Shown one piece after another: positions 1 to 11,223 of a DNA stretch of 64,000 nucleotides (position 1 is its first letter; each line of letters starts with the position of its first letter). Source of the DNA: Ramazzottius varieornatus (Eukaryota; Tardigrada; Eutardigrada; Parachela; Ramazzottiidae); assembly GCA_001949185.1 (NCBI GenBank), contig BDGG01000001.1, positions 8,564,721 to 8,628,720 of the forward strand, given 5' to 3'. Below the pieces are notes generated by a model, which did no database searches, was not told where the DNA came from, and was given only the letters and a program-made list of their open reading frames with translations. The position numbers and the translations under genes were made by a program.

Positions 1-788
1 TAGGCTTCCTGCACACTAAACAAATTTCCTACTCCACTGCGAAGGTTTACCTGAGTGGAATCAACAACAACTTCGTCGAACAAGGTCAAGAAAGTTTTCT
101 CAAACACCCCGACATTGCGCGGTCCTTACAAGGCTTCAAACGCCTGCACCCCACGCCGAAAGATAGGAGGCTCCCAATCACTCTTACGACGCTACGTCAC
201 ATGAAGCAACGTCTGACGTCAGAACCGTTAATTTCGCCGCTTGACAAAGCCCTATTCTGGTCTGCCTGCACCTTAGCCTACTCTGGCTACCTGCGCGCCA
301 GCGAGTTCACGGCAAGGAGGGGTCCTGCGTCCCACACACTACAATTTAGGGACGTAAAAGTCAAACAACAGTCGATCTCACTACTACTCCGAACGTCGAA
401 AACTGATCAGTACGCAAAAGGAAACAAGATACGAATTCCCGCCACCGGTCGCTCCGTGTGTCCAGTAGCGGCGATCCGAGAGTACCTGCAACTACGCCCT
501 GATACCGAGACACAGGACGGACCCTTCTTCGTCCGACTCCGGAGTGCGCCACTGACGCGCAGTTTCTTCGCCTCGACTTTGAAGAGCTGCCTAAGCGGAT
601 TTCCGAACGCGAGTCGCTATTCCACGCACAGTTTCCGCATCGGCGCCGCGACAGAAGCCTCTCGACAAGGACTGAACCCCGATGAGATTCGGCAAGCCGG
701 TCGCTGGAAAAGCACATGCTACGCCGGATACATACGGAAGAAGAGCCACGCGACTGGACTAAATATCTACTCTAACCTCTTAAATTAA
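1..788 (+). CDS. Tyrosine recombinase, 3' end (DIRS/Ngaro-type), cut by window edge
   Basis: The reading frame is already open at base 3 and runs to a TAA at 786-788, so the true start lies left of the window; the first ATG at 201 is internal. The part before it looks like the N-terminal core-binding domain. The catalytic set of tyrosine recombinases is visible counting from that ATG: Arg about 32 in GYLRASEF, a Lys in TSKTDQ, HSFR at about 143-146, Trp about 169 in GRWKS, and the Tyr nucleophile about 177 in YAGYIR. The enzyme would cut and rejoin DNA through a 3'-phosphotyrosine. Spacing and wording of these motifs match recombinases of DIRS/PAT/Ngaro retroelements; a Crypton is the alternative. 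No reverse transcriptase is in view, since it would lie upstream. The visible frame has no lesion. Confidence 0.85.
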   Translation, partial: GFLHTKQISYSTAKVYLSGINNNFVEQGQESFLKHPDIARSLQGFKRLHPTPKDRRLPITLTTLRHMKQRLTSEPLISPLDKALFWSACTLAYSGYLRASEFTARRGPASHTLQFRDVKVKQQSISLLLRTSKTDQYAKGNKIRIPATGRSVCPVAAIREYLQLRPDTETQDGPFFVRLRSAPLTRSFFASTLKSCLSGFPNASRYSTHSFRIGAATEASRQGLNPDEIRQAGRWKSTCYAGYIRKKSHATGLNIYSNLLN

Positions 789-3645
789 ATGCTTGCTTGG
801 GGCCTCTGAGCTTGCTAACGGGACCGGCGCAGCTCAGAGTTTCTCCACCAACTTTACGACAGCTGCGTCGACGACGCCCATCGATGCGATCAGATGGCCC
901 CACAGGCCAAACTTTGCCTCGTGTTCGTTTTGCTTCCATCATGTTAGAACATTAATGTAGGTGTTAACGGAGTCAGCGCAACACCCTACGAGAAGCTGTC
1001 GATCTCTCAAGTCAGGTTGAGCGTTGCCTGACACGCTCTGGCTACAATCCCTGAAAGGAGAGATGGAGAGGAAGAGGTACAAGAAGAGACAGACGACTTT
1101 CCAGAACCATCCGGCAAGAAGGCCGCTAACACCTCAAAGGTGAAGAAAAGGAAAGGGAGGCACAGGAAGCCACAGGAAGAGACACACGACTCACCGGAGT
1201 CCACCCAAACGATGAACGACTGTCATCAACTAAGGCGCATCCGGCAAGAAGATCCCTAACGCCTCATAGATTACCCAAATGCTTCGGAACCTGGATCTGA
1301 GCCTAACATAAGCGACTGCAACACTGATAGGGAAGGATCAACATTACGGGGAGTTGTCTCAGTCCGTATGAACACGGAAGTCTCGCGAAAACAACCGGCT
1401 CTAAACCGCGAAGGAAAGCAACTGAAGTCGGGAAGGCTGTCAGCATCAGGCCTTGCACGCGAGATCAGCTGTGAGGCTTGATCTCACTGCAAGGCACAAT
1501 TCCGTACGAGCTGGAACACGTACGCCACTCTGGAACCCGACAGATGGCATGAGAGTGCAACCGGAAGCTGCGGGAAGCAGCAGTTCGGTAGCAAAGGGAC
1601 TAATTTTAATTTTGAACCAAAAAGTTGCAACTTGATCGGATCGGTAGCTGCATGTAGTGGGGAGCTCTTCCACACAAATTTAAACACGAAAAGAAAAAAT
1701 GTCTCGTTGAGCTACATAGAAAAGGAGCAGCGCTATCACTCTTAGAGACAAAGTTACCAAAAGAATGCACAACTGAATTTTCAGTCGGATTCGAAAAATG
1801 CGTTGCAAATAGTTGGCGGGACCGCAACGTATATATTTACCGTGCATGCATCGAGTCAATGCGCTCAATTAAACTGGCACCAGTGTTGCTCCGATTATAC
1901 TAATTGAGAATTGATTTCGTTAATCGAAATGATTTTCATTATGATGGACGGTATGTACTTGATTGATTGAAGAGTTGCTGTATATTGAAATTGAAACGAT
2001 TTGAGTTACGATGATCGTAATTAAAATCCGTTTTGGAACTCCAGTTGTACGACATGCACCCATATATTCAACACTGACACGTGATTTCAATAATTTTACC
2101 TGCACAATCGACACAACAGTGCTTGGCTTGCTCTCCTTTCTGTGCTTTTGCGCAGGGTGTAGATTCCTTATTCCTTTCCTTTGTGAATTCCGTTCCATTC
2201 CTGGAATTTCTCTCATTCCTAGACGAGGCGATTCGGAACGGCGAAATTCCGTCTTGGAAAACTAGGTAATTGAGGGAAAATCAGGGGATTTCAGGCTATG
2301 GAAGAGCGAAAATAGCTTGGTTTAGAGCCCCACAGTCGCCTGACATGCCTTTGAACAGGCAAACAGTAGCGCTCGATTAGGCAGTCGATCCAACGAGCGT
2401 AAGCATGCTACTCAAATGCGTAGAATGTATGCAGGTGCGTGAATTTACTTGCGCATCTTAAAACGCCGGCATGGTAAACTGGTCGGTTTTTGCTGGCCAT
2501 TTGCGTGTAACAACTGTTTGTGTCAAATCTATACATTTTCGGATGTTAACAGGAGAATTTTTCAAAAAAAACTGACTGATCAAAATTATTTTGGAATTCC
2601 AAGTTCATCCGAGGACGTTTTGGAAACGGGAAATAAGAAAATAGGAGTACCAGGAATTCCTTTTCTGTTTCCCATTCCAAGGGCTTTTGGCCAGGAATCC
2701 ACACCCCTATTTTTGCGCCACGTATGAATGCGCCAAGGACGCGCTGAGGTTTGAACGACGGTGGGGTCAAATGGCCCAGGGGCCAACCATTCAACTGTTG
2801 ACGATTTCTCTCTAAAATTATGTAATTAAGAGGGTGACAAAGTTTACGTTTCAGATGACCGAGATTTGTTGTTGGCCATTTCGCTCTCGGAATAATCTCA
2901 GCTGATATGATCTCGAGCTACAGTGTGGTGTACGCACGGTCGTTTTGTATGTCAAGCATGGCGACGTCGCCGGATAAATTTTCATTTGGCGTGCTGTTTT
3001 CTGTCATGATAATTTGTTTGGTAAAAGTCTGCAAGTTTTCGCTGAGTTACGTCTGAGGGACGCCGCTACATTTTCTCGCTTCAGCCAAGCAGTCTCGCCA
3101 TTCAAGCGAGTACATGGACGAAAGCAAAACGAACAGTTACTGATTAGGAGGCCCCGAGTTTGATCGTTCATGGTTGACAGTCTTTTCCACATTCTCGAGC
3201 AATAAAAGATCAAAACCCGATTTGTGAAGACATCTGCCATGTACATGTTTGAATCGCGAAAGCTTATCAGAATATGATTGCTGAGAAACGTATGGGTGGA
3301 AAAGCGATCTTCTGGTCCTTCCAGCCCACGGGATGATGCCTTCATGAACGTGATTAAGGTAGAAGGAACATTCAGTCTCCAGTTTAGTCTGCAGTACTTT
3401 GTTAACGGGGATATCGATTGGTTAGTAATCATAGTCATTTTTGTTAACCAGTCGCAAGTACTTTTTTTAACAGCACTAGAATGGAAAATAAAGGTAATTT
3501 TGTATTGTCCGCAAAATAATTCAAGACCGTAGATACGCCAGCACTATATATCGCCCAGCTCAACAGTTCTCAACAGTAACAGAGTTTATCCCTATTGTCC
3601 AAAGGCAGCCGCAAGCTCCTTTTCTGACGTCATCTTTTTGCTGTA
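789..3645. other. No supported gene
   Basis: I see no recognisable protein here. The 144-codon minus-strand frame at 3004-3438 resembles nothing I know and has no flanking splice or promoter evidence. Two stretches (2160-2220 and 2590-2690) are loosely rich in ATTCC and GGAATTCC words. The bases just after 788 could belong to the terminal region of the recombinase element, but I could not recognise its repeats. Confidence 0.4.
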
Positions 3646-4174
3646 CAGTCCAGTCGCTCGAGATGTGTACATCGCTCTTCGATTTCAAAACTGTAAAATC
3701 ACAGTGAGCACAGGACTGCTCGCCATGGCCCTTATTGATTGTTTGTTCATTCACGCAACAAAGGCAGCCTGTTGCATTTACTTTTCGCTCTTCTTCTCAA
3801 ATTTCCGAACTTTCTCTTCCTTACCGCGTCGCGTGTTTCCCAGACAAGCAGTGAAAAGTTGAGAATACGTATGTAGACTGAAGCTTTGATCGACAGAAAG
3901 GAAATTTGATGGAGTATATCTCAAGGATAAGCAGTAAACGACGAGAGGCACTTCCGGCATGGTCAGAAGTTGATAGTTCGACTATACGAAACTGCTTCCG
4001 CAAAGCTGGTGCGTTCCATATGGGAGAAAACATGTAGCTGATCTTTGCTCAACTTTATTGGCCGTAGCCTCTTGAGGTCACTTTCTTTTGTTTTTTGCAA
4101 GCTATACGGTAAATGTTTGGCTGGTGGCAAGTTAAAATCGAAGAGCGATGTAGACATCTCGAGCGACTGGACTG
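3646..4174. mobile_element. MITE with about 40-bp terminal inverted repeats, TA-flanked
   Basis: The left end (starting CAGTCCAGTCGCTCGAGATG) is repeated in inverse orientation at the right end. The arms are about 40 bp and differ at very few positions. A TA dinucleotide sits immediately outside each end (3644-3645 and 4175-4176), as expected for TA target duplication by Tc1/mariner or pogo-type transposases. The 450-bp interior has no credible coding frame, so this is a non-autonomous element. No matching transposase TIR was found in the window. Confidence 0.75.
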
Positions 4175-4228
4175 TATTTACTTCGGCAATCTTCTTACAC
4201 GCACGAAGGGAAAATTTGGAACAGTAGA

Positions 4229-4268
4229 ACGCTTGAAGCAAGCGAGAAACGCTTGAAACAAGCGGGAA
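4229..4268. repeat. Two tandem copies of a 20-bp unit
   Basis: Two adjacent 20-bp units beginning ACGCTTGAAGCAAGCG and ACGCTTGAAACAAGCG differ at two or three positions. Each unit is itself nearly palindromic (CGCTTG and CAAGCG around a short centre). The position, about 55 bp right of the MITE, may be chance. Confidence 0.6.
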
Positions 4269-5217
4269 AGACGGAGAATAGAGAACTCAACCGTAGAGAA
4301 TTGCCAGAAAGTGCACCGGTATGAGTTTTAAGCGTTCGTATGAACTTCCATCCCGCTGTTTCGGAATACCGTTATATTCGTCATCCAATCATCAAAATAT
4401 AAGAGTTTCGGCAGTCGGGCACAGACTGCTGTCTTTTCGTGGCTTTGTCAAGCTAGGCGAAAACTTTCGCGGAGAAAGCCGGAAACAGCCCGCAATGTCA
4501 TACTTCTGTACGCGACCTCTCATAAGCTTCAGGAGTGCTGCTGCTACGGACGGTCTCTCGCCTTTAGGAATCCTTTCGCGGTTCCGGGTAAAGTGGAAGA
4601 TTCATCGGAGATTTTGGTGGAAGGGAACGTCGGCTTCGGGATCAGCAGTTAGTTGGCTCTGCTGTGTCGCCAGCCTTGCTGCGCTCTCTCCGCATACTTT
4701 TGTGGTCTTTAAGTTCATCAACTTTGCTTCGCTCATCAACACGTCCCGCACAGGTCATACGGCTGATCGGTGGTAGCCGCCATAAAACTGTAAAATGAAC
4801 ATACCTGGTAGAAGAAGGAAAGCGACTGAGAGTGATTTCAGAGTCCACTTAGAGGAAAACCTGCAGCGAGACTCTCTGCAAGGTATATGAGGCATTTACA
4901 GTTTCCCCTGTTTCTACCACAGACTTGGTGAGCAACTGATCTGGAGCTTTGGCTTTTCGGGGCGGAAATTCGTTAACGCCGAGAAGTGAGCTGTCAACGG
5001 ATTTGATTGGCAGATGCAGCGTTCCCTGTCAACCAATGTTCGAAGCTGCTGTTGGTTGACGCTTGATTCTTTGACTGGATAGAGTAATCGTGTTGATTGG
5101 CTCAACAACCTGTAAAACGCCAAGAAATTTTATAAAAAAGACGATATTTTGTACTCAAAAAGTGTGGAGCAAAGCGGTAATAAAAAACAAATAACTATTC
5201 ATGGACAGACTTCCCCT
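4269..5217. other. No supported gene
   Basis: A 151-codon plus-strand frame at 4321-4776 has no recognised domain and a composition that looks untranslated. The last 100 bases before 5218 probably include the 3' untranslated end of the minus-strand LINE that follows, but I see no clear tail. Confidence 0.35.
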
Positions 5218-6128
5218 TCTTCACATCCAAGACGTAAAGCAACTCATGAAGACCCTTGGTATCTTTCGCGGTGGAGAGTACAGAATGAGACTTTCCACGG
5301 TGAAGATCCATTGACACTCTCTGCTTAAAGAAAGAAAAGGATCTAGATTCGCCCGATACTTCTGTCATCTTTCTTCCGATCGCTTTAAACAGCTCCGTCG
5401 CACAAGGTCCCCACGGTCCAAGGGTCTCCAGACCAACAGGGCAAAACCGAAACTGGCTTCCGATGTCCTACTTGGTGATCCTTCTTCTTTCGGCAGCATC
5501 AGCAGCTGATCCGGCTTTGGCCATGGACATGGCAAAGTTGGTGAGCGCCAGGGTATTGACCATCGTGACGTCCCGCACCAACTCTTCACCATTCTTCCAA
5601 GGAACTTGCGTCATACCGTCTGGGCGCCTCTTATCCTTCTTGAAGATCCCTGGAGGCTCAAGGATGGCTGGACTGTGGGCTGATGTTAGAGCACGCTTGA
5701 ATGACTCGCTAAACTTGCAGCTCAACCCGTGCTGGCCATACTCGTCCACGTTGGCACCACATCGACATGTATGAGGGCGACACAGCTTGGCACCCAGGCG
5801 CAAACCAACGCTGATCCGGAGGACATTGTTGTCGAGCAGATTACTCAGAGGAGGAAGGAAGCGCGTGGAGCCAGAAACCTGCATTCTTGTCTGAAACGGC
5901 AAGTAGAATCACTTTATCGTTATCCGGAACGGTACTTACGAGGTTCTCGCGGATATTTTTAAAAAGGGGCGTATCCCAGACTTTCTGTTGGCGGCGTAGA
6001 TCTGGAAGAAGGGGTTCACCTGTGGTCAGGAGACTCCACTTGGCGACGGCGAGGTTGGCTTCACTGTCCATATCGGCTTCGGGAAGGATGTCGAGCACCA
6101 GTTGGTGTACGGAATGGATCGATGCCAA
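5218..6128 (-). pseudogene. C-terminal Cys/His and PD-(D/E)XK-like endonuclease part of LINE copy 1
   Basis: The first half (6128-5850) reads as the thumb/connector, ending in GFWLHALPSSS. A frameshift then leads to the 5902-5468 frame. That frame carries a zinc-binding-like cluster (CRCGANVDEYGQHGLSC) followed by RRPDGMTQVPW and a D-V-T motif, the arrangement of the restriction-like endonuclease that nicks the target for target-primed reverse transcription. A stop near 5460 interrupts the tail, after which LETLGPWG and FKQRVSM still match the family's extreme C-terminus. The endonuclease assignment comes from the motif layout. Confidence 0.75.
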
Positions 6129-6434
6129 GAAGGCATTCTGTCTTCTGTACGACGGATGCCTAATCCACCTAGACCGACCGGAAGTATTGACCGGAAGTCA
6201 TCTCAACGATCGCAATCTCCGCCAAACTTGTGCGAACCACCTCGTCGAAATCTGTCAATACCCTCGTGACCTTCCAGACGGGAGAGCACCGAAGGATGTA
6301 GAGGAGCTTGGGCAGACAAAGAAAGAGGGCAGGGCGGGCAAAAAACAAGTTTAGTTTGCCTGGACTAACTTGATCTTACTTGGCTCGGACGGCATCCTCC
6401 AGACCCTGTTCCATCGATGGAGCCCCCAGCAGAC

Positions 6435-7175
6435 TCAGGTCATTCCTGCAGGGGAAAACGATACCTGGACAAGCGGTTGCCGCTCTTCTTGGCTCGCTTG
6501 GCGTTCTTGAAGTGAACCACCGAACGCGGAGAGCTCACAAGTGGATGGGTCAAACTCCAGTCCCACTTTCCTCCCTTCTTCCACCACCACCAGCAAATCA
6601 GACAAGACACGACCGATCTCACCACCGATCGTACCATCGTCAAGATACCACAGATTCAGTGGGGACTTTAGAGTCTTAGTGATGCTCTCGATTACGAGGC
6701 AAAATAGAAGAGGCCCCAAAGGATCTCCCTGTTGCACGTCCCTTGCGGACTCCATAATGTGCTGACCAAACAGAAGCTTTGAATTATGCCTGTAGGTCTG
6801 CCAGACAAAAGCGTGGTAGGCTGGCAAGACTTCTCTGACAACACGGAGCAGACCGTCGCGGTGTATCGTGTTGGTGGCGTTCCGGAAGTCAAGCTTTAGT
6901 AGTACTCGGCTTTCGTTTTTGCCTTCTTCTAGGAAACTACGGACTGGGTGGACTGCTGCTTCAGCTCCCCCTCGTGTACCACACCCAACGTGCTCCGGAT
7001 GCACTCTTCCTTCCATCTCGCGTCCCACTCTTCTGGCAACGATCCTGCCCGTCAGACGTCGAAGGGTGTTTCCAACTGTTATGGGTCGTAAGCCGCCATC
7101 TTTTTTCTCCAGTGCCGTAAGTGATGCCCCATAAAGCACGTCACAAACAGCGTCCGGAACTTTCCTTTGGAGCAT
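6435..7175 (-). pseudogene. Reverse transcriptase domain of LINE copy 1
   Basis: This 246-codon frame covers the RT fingers and palm. Landmarks are GLRPITVGNTLRRL near the start, GCGTRGGAEAAVH, LLKLDFRNA (the first catalytic Asp), QQGDPLGPLLF, and WYLDDGTIGG carrying the catalytic YLDD pair. These match the branch of RTs that pair with a C-terminal restriction-like endonuclease. The domain starts after the usual N-terminal extension, so the copy is 5'-truncated. The frame is intact across the catalytic residues, but its link to the downstream domain is broken. Confidence 0.85.
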
Positions 7176-7240
7176 GTGCGATGTGATATCTCTTTAAATT
7201 TTCTCAATTCTGAGTACGGACCTGGAGAGTTGTGTTCTCA

Positions 7241-7378
7241 TCTAAAGGGGGAAGGGGAAGGGGAAGGGGAAGGGGAAGGGGAAGGGGAAGGGGAAGGGGA
7301 AGGGGAAGGGGAAGGGGAAGGGGGAAGGGGGAAGGGGGAAGGGGGAAGGGGAAGGGGGAAGGGGAAGGGGGAAGGGGG
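7241..7378. repeat. (GGGGAA)n polypurine microsatellite
   Basis: About 138 bases of GGGGAA units, partly degraded to GGGGGAA in the right half, all purine on the plus strand. It starts about 65 bases from the truncated 5' end of LINE copy 1. Long Gly/Arg-rich frames across it are artefacts of the repeat. Such tracts can form triplex or G-quadruplex structures; that is known chemistry, not something shown here. Confidence 0.97.
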
Positions 7379-8459
7379 TTCCGTGGTGAGAAGAGCCTGA
7401 TCCTTCATCCTCCGTATTTCTTTTCTCTTTTGTTGTTATCGCATTCGCTCAGCCTTGTCAGTGGTCAGGACCACTAGCTAGTAACAAGGAACCTTTCGTG
7501 AAGGCGTTAATTGACCAGCAACCACGTCTGCCAACGAAGCTGCGTCGAGACGGTATGACATCAGAAAGTCGCGCATCAGCAGAGTCCATCCCTTCACGAT
7601 ACCGAGTATCGTGTTCGTGATGAGTTTTGAAGTCTTTGGTCACATAAAGCGATATCCGATACGCGAGAGGAATGGGAAGCGCACTTCTCTAATCCGAATC
7701 TCGAGGTGCAAATCGGCTTTGCAAAATCAGTCGGAGGGAGCAAACAGTAAAGGGTACGGACGAGGTCTTCTCAGCGATGAGCTGTAAAACGCCACCGACT
7801 TTGGGAAAACGACAAATCTTTCTAGATTCTTTGATAATGCCCTTCTCTCGAGCGGAAGGCGCAGCATTAGCGCTATCGGGCGAGCCGTCACGGCATTCAC
7901 CGTGTTGTGTAACTTGGCAGAGTTGAAGAAGAAGCTGGCTCTCGACAACCATGATGAACTACTTGTGGTTGAGGTCTCGGTTGGAATGGGGTAATATCGG
8001 ACCACGCGGAGGAGAGAACTGGCGACCCCTCGGGAAACAGACACGGTGTGGCGGAGACAGTGCTGAATTGCAAAAAGACGGGGAGGTGACGATACTGCGA
8101 CGGAAGGTCTGCAATAACACGCCGTCCAGATAACCGGAGGGTTCTGCGCAATCACGAGTTTTTCCGCGAGAGAAAAAGGATGCTACACGAACAAGACAAG
8201 ATAGCAAGACACGAAACGACAGGAACACGAAACTCAAAAAATTTTTCAGTAAGGCCCTCTTCATACGATCTGAATCAGTTACGTTATTTACGAAAAAATG
8301 AATCATTGATTGTAACAACTCTGGTTTGATGAATTGTCCCTGATATTTTGATTTCAGAACAGAAGCATCGACCAGTGAGAGAGGATTTACGATACAAAAC
8401 CTGGTTCGCCAGTATACATTATCGAAAGAAAGCTATCAAACAGCTGACATGTGATATTC
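7379..8459. other. No supported gene
   Basis: Overlapping frames of 119-142 codons occur on the minus strand (7727-8318), but none resembles a known family and they overlap one another in different frames. It could be the degraded middle of the plus-strand LINE copy that becomes recognisable at 8460; I could not confirm that. Confidence 0.35.
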
Positions 8460-9035
8460 GTAGCTCACACGGATGGGATTTTACCGTTTTCCGACTAATT
8501 ATGTTCACCGTTTTCTGATGTGGGATCAACCGTTGATCGAGAAAGTCTACCAGGAGTTCCTGGAGTCCTGTTTCCGCGAAGAAAAGGCTGGGTTTCTGGC
8601 TGTCTCGTCCAAAGAGTCAGGTGCGTGGTTGACATGCTTTTCCTGCACCTTATTCAGGTGACCTTCTCGACGATGCCTCGCTACGGATCTCCGTTGGTGT
8701 GAGAATGGGAGCGCCGATATGCGAACAATATCCGTGTAGGTGTTCGGCTACAGTTGACGTCTAAGGACGGCTAGGCCTCAAGCGTAAGTATAGCACCGGC
8801 GGCCATAGCCGACAAGATTTCCTCAACGAGTTTCTCCGGCGTGCTCTCGTGTCCTGCCAAGCCCACGCGGTCCTGAAGCCTCACTGTGTTCTTTGTGATG
8901 ACAGCAAGAAGCATCCAGATGGTATGACTTTGGCACCATGGAGAGAAGGTAAGGCTTTGGCGTGGGATGTGACCTGTGTGGACACCCTACTTTTCTTCTT
9001 CGATCACCTTGCTCCTGCGCTGCTGAAGATCTAGC
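8460..9035 (+). pseudogene. Non-LTR retrotransposon copy 2, C-terminal fragment
   Basis: Same family as 5218-7175 but on the opposite strand. The segment 8518-8640 matches the connector that precedes the Cys/His cluster (MWDQPLIEKVYQ, LAVSSKESGAWL). Between 8660 and 8850 the Cys-containing part survives only with frame changes and a stop. The frame 8849-9034 has the endonuclease-like KHPDGMTLAPW followed by AWDVTCVDTL. Nothing recognisable remains of the RT upstream. A short direct repeat of GATTTTTC (three units, 9040-9068) follows the end of homology. Confidence 0.7.
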
Positions 9036-9705
9036 CGTTAAGATTTTTCGATTTTTCGATTTTTCGCTTCTGTTCTGCGCAGAGACGCTCGTAAGCTGTG
9101 TAGCAAAGTTTTACCGCTCGTTTGTTTTCGCGTGTACCTGTTAAGACCTCCGTCTTCACCTCCGAGTTCGTCGCCTTCCACTCAGCATTTTTTATGCTCC
9201 ATATTTCAACCGATGGTTCTCCGACGGCCTTCAGTTCCACCGTTGATTTTCTCTTGAAATAGTGAACCAGCGTTTGCCCGTCCGTAGCTTCAGGCCACCC
9301 TCACCCCACCGCAATGTTCTCCAGTTTTTCTTCTTCAGCAGTCTTGGTATTTTATTCGGCAGCGATGATAGAACAATCTTCTCCGGGCTTCTCCCTACAT
9401 TTGGTCACACCCGATTCGGTCTGTGATCTGACAAACGTAAGTTTCTTTGGTCATTACCGTCGTCATTGAAACTTCGCACAGTATCAGCCACTTTAGGCTC
9501 TAACTGAACAAAAGCGAAAAACATTGCTCGCACAAGATTTTGCCTGCGGTTTCGCTTGGTCGAAACAACATAATGCTATCTTTCTAATTTGCGGCGTTGT
9601 CACAAAACATTTCGACAGGACAACCATACATCGGCCTTTTCATCACAGAAATCTGGCGCCACCAAAGTAAGTATAAGCTGCACATGAACGCGAAGTAACG
9701 ATCTC
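9036..9705. other. No supported gene
   Basis: A 69-codon minus-strand frame (9031-9240) is Lys/Glu-rich but unrecognised. I see no RNA gene or repeat beyond the short GATTTTTC units at its left edge. Confidence 0.35.
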
Positions 9706-11223
9706 GTGCCATTCTTTTCTCAAAGAAAGCCAAAGGGACCTACTGTTCGTAACCGGAAGAGTATTGGAGTCGTGAGATGGCTGGATTGTAAATACACAAT
9801 ACTTGAACCGTCCACCTCGTTTAGGAACAAACGATACAGCTACTCGGATCAGCGGTACAGTCCGGTCGCCCTAAATCCGTACGAGGAGCGAGGCCTTACT
9901 TCGTCCACGAGCATACTTTGTACAGTCAAGTTCTGCAGGCGGCGATGTTATTGTAACAAGATTAAGATTTTATTGCGAAACCTTGAATTACCCATTAAAT
10001 CCACCACCCGAAAGACTAACTGTGTGGAAATGAAAGATTTTGTTGGGAGGTGTGGTCAGAAAGAAGTCTACGCGCATAACTGCGGAGATCAGGGCAAGCT
10101 GAGGGGATGTCCTCATCTCAGTATTACGGACGGAGTATGGAAGTCTGAGCATCGGTATTGCGCGATGGAACTAGACGTAGGGGAATTGAACTTCGATTGA
10201 ATGTTTAAGAACACGCTTCCCAACCGTTTTGCTGTTAGTCGAAAGTTGGAGTGATATTCGTCAAATTACCCCCACTTTGCCAGGACGATCCAATTTACGG
10301 GCAGCGGTTCTGCTCCGACCATATTAAATCAGCAAAGGACATGAACTTGCCTTTGACGAAAAACTCTCCGCTAGACGGGAAAAAAAGAGGATACCCTAGT
10401 AAGAACCGAGACCGTTGATGAGTTTTTCTATGAAGACATGAAATGTTTGCATGTTGAACAAGTTTCGGACTCTTCTTCGCTTATCTCATGCCGAAACAAG
10501 AATGTGGTAGCACTCTGTTCCAAGAAAAGTCTCGATCGGAGGAAAAAAGGATGCTGGTCTCGTGGTTTCTTTGTCTTTGTGTCCGCCTGCAGAAGTATTT
10601 CTTATTTTGCGCCGCTCTACCGCAGTAAATTTATGTCTCACGGTTTCATTTCGACAATGGAGTGGCTGTTCAAGCGGCTGCGGACTCTTCCTGTTTTCGA
10701 ATAGAACAGCCAGTTTTTGTGCTGCGACAACATGTGAGCTGTGTAAGGTTTGACGTGGGGTTCTTCTAATACCGCTAGCGTATTCCGCGGTTGTAACTTT
10801 TGGAACCTAAAAGCTATTGAAGAGTCTCTCGAGGACATCTCTCCAGAGCCTTGTGCTTCGATGTGGACAGAAATTCAGAAAATCATTGACGAGCTCCATC
10901 TCGCGAACTACACGCGTGAATCCTGCAAAGTTAACTACAATCCTGAACGACCTTGTGTAGCACATTCGGAATGTGAAAAAGCTAACACAATGGCTGCTGA
11001 ACAGTCATTTTCGTGGCTTGTGCGCTACAAGAAGCAGATTGGTTCAACGAGTAAAAGAAATCAGTTTTCCTTCATACACCGAATAGTACTGCGGCGGAAC
11101 GAGTATCATGAACAGTGCTTGCTGAAACAGACACCCCCTACAATGGTCGGCGCACACGGAGATAGAGCCGATCTTCAATCCTCCTTGGTCTACGCAGTTC
11201 TAACTAGTCATATGTTTCAGTGA
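9706..11223 (+). pseudogene. KDZ/CxC-type transposon protein relic
   Basis: Three open stretches in the same frame (9706-10200, 10438-10704, 10750-11223) are separated by stop codons, which suggests one decayed gene of about 500 codons. The first ends with a Cys-spaced segment and ITDGVWKSEHRYCAM. The second contains SRGFFVFVSACRSISYF followed by PLYRS. The third contains AAEQSFSWLVRYKKQI and a run of Arg/Asn with RRNEYHEQC. This order (Cys-rich part, a DG-x-K/R motif, a hydrophobic SRG-F segment, then EQxFSW) is what I recall from CxC-domain proteins of Kyakuja-Dileera-Zisupton transposons in invertebrates. The central catalytic part near 10700-10750 is damaged. An unrelated Cys-rich gene is the alternative. 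Confidence 0.45.

Larger units (their letters stand above)
5218..7175 (-). mobile_element. Non-LTR retrotransposon copy 1 with restriction-like endonuclease (5'-truncated)
   Basis: Read on the minus strand, this holds the reverse transcriptase (7175-6435), a connecting segment (6350-5900) and a C-terminal Cys/His plus endonuclease region (5900-5218), in the order typical of early-branching LINEs with a restriction-like endonuclease (R2/R4/NeSL-like layout). There is no apurinic-type endonuclease. The 5' end is lost: recognisable RT begins abruptly near 7160. Frame is lost between the RT and the connector (about 6435-6130), and an in-frame stop lies near 5460, after which homology continues to about 5220. 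Two more copies of the same family lie at 8460-9035 (+) and 48230-49463 (-). Confidence 0.8.

Noticed and set aside
3004-3438. 144-codon minus-strand frame
   Set aside because: Length alone is not enough; composition is rich in Arg, Ser, Cys and Met without a motif.
4321-4776. 151-codon plus-strand frame
   Set aside because: No recognised motif, and a Ser/Arg/Phe-rich mix typical of chance frames; no promoter or splice evidence.
7167-7477. Gly/Glu- and Gly/Arg-rich plus-strand frames
   Set aside because: They are translations of the GGGGAA microsatellite; both frames stay open only because the repeat lacks stops.
9706-9800. Possible piggyBac C-terminus (GVVRWLDCKYTILEPSTSF)
   Set aside because: The neighbouring piggyBac signature (MGGVD) is missing, while the following segments fit the KDZ/CxC order better.
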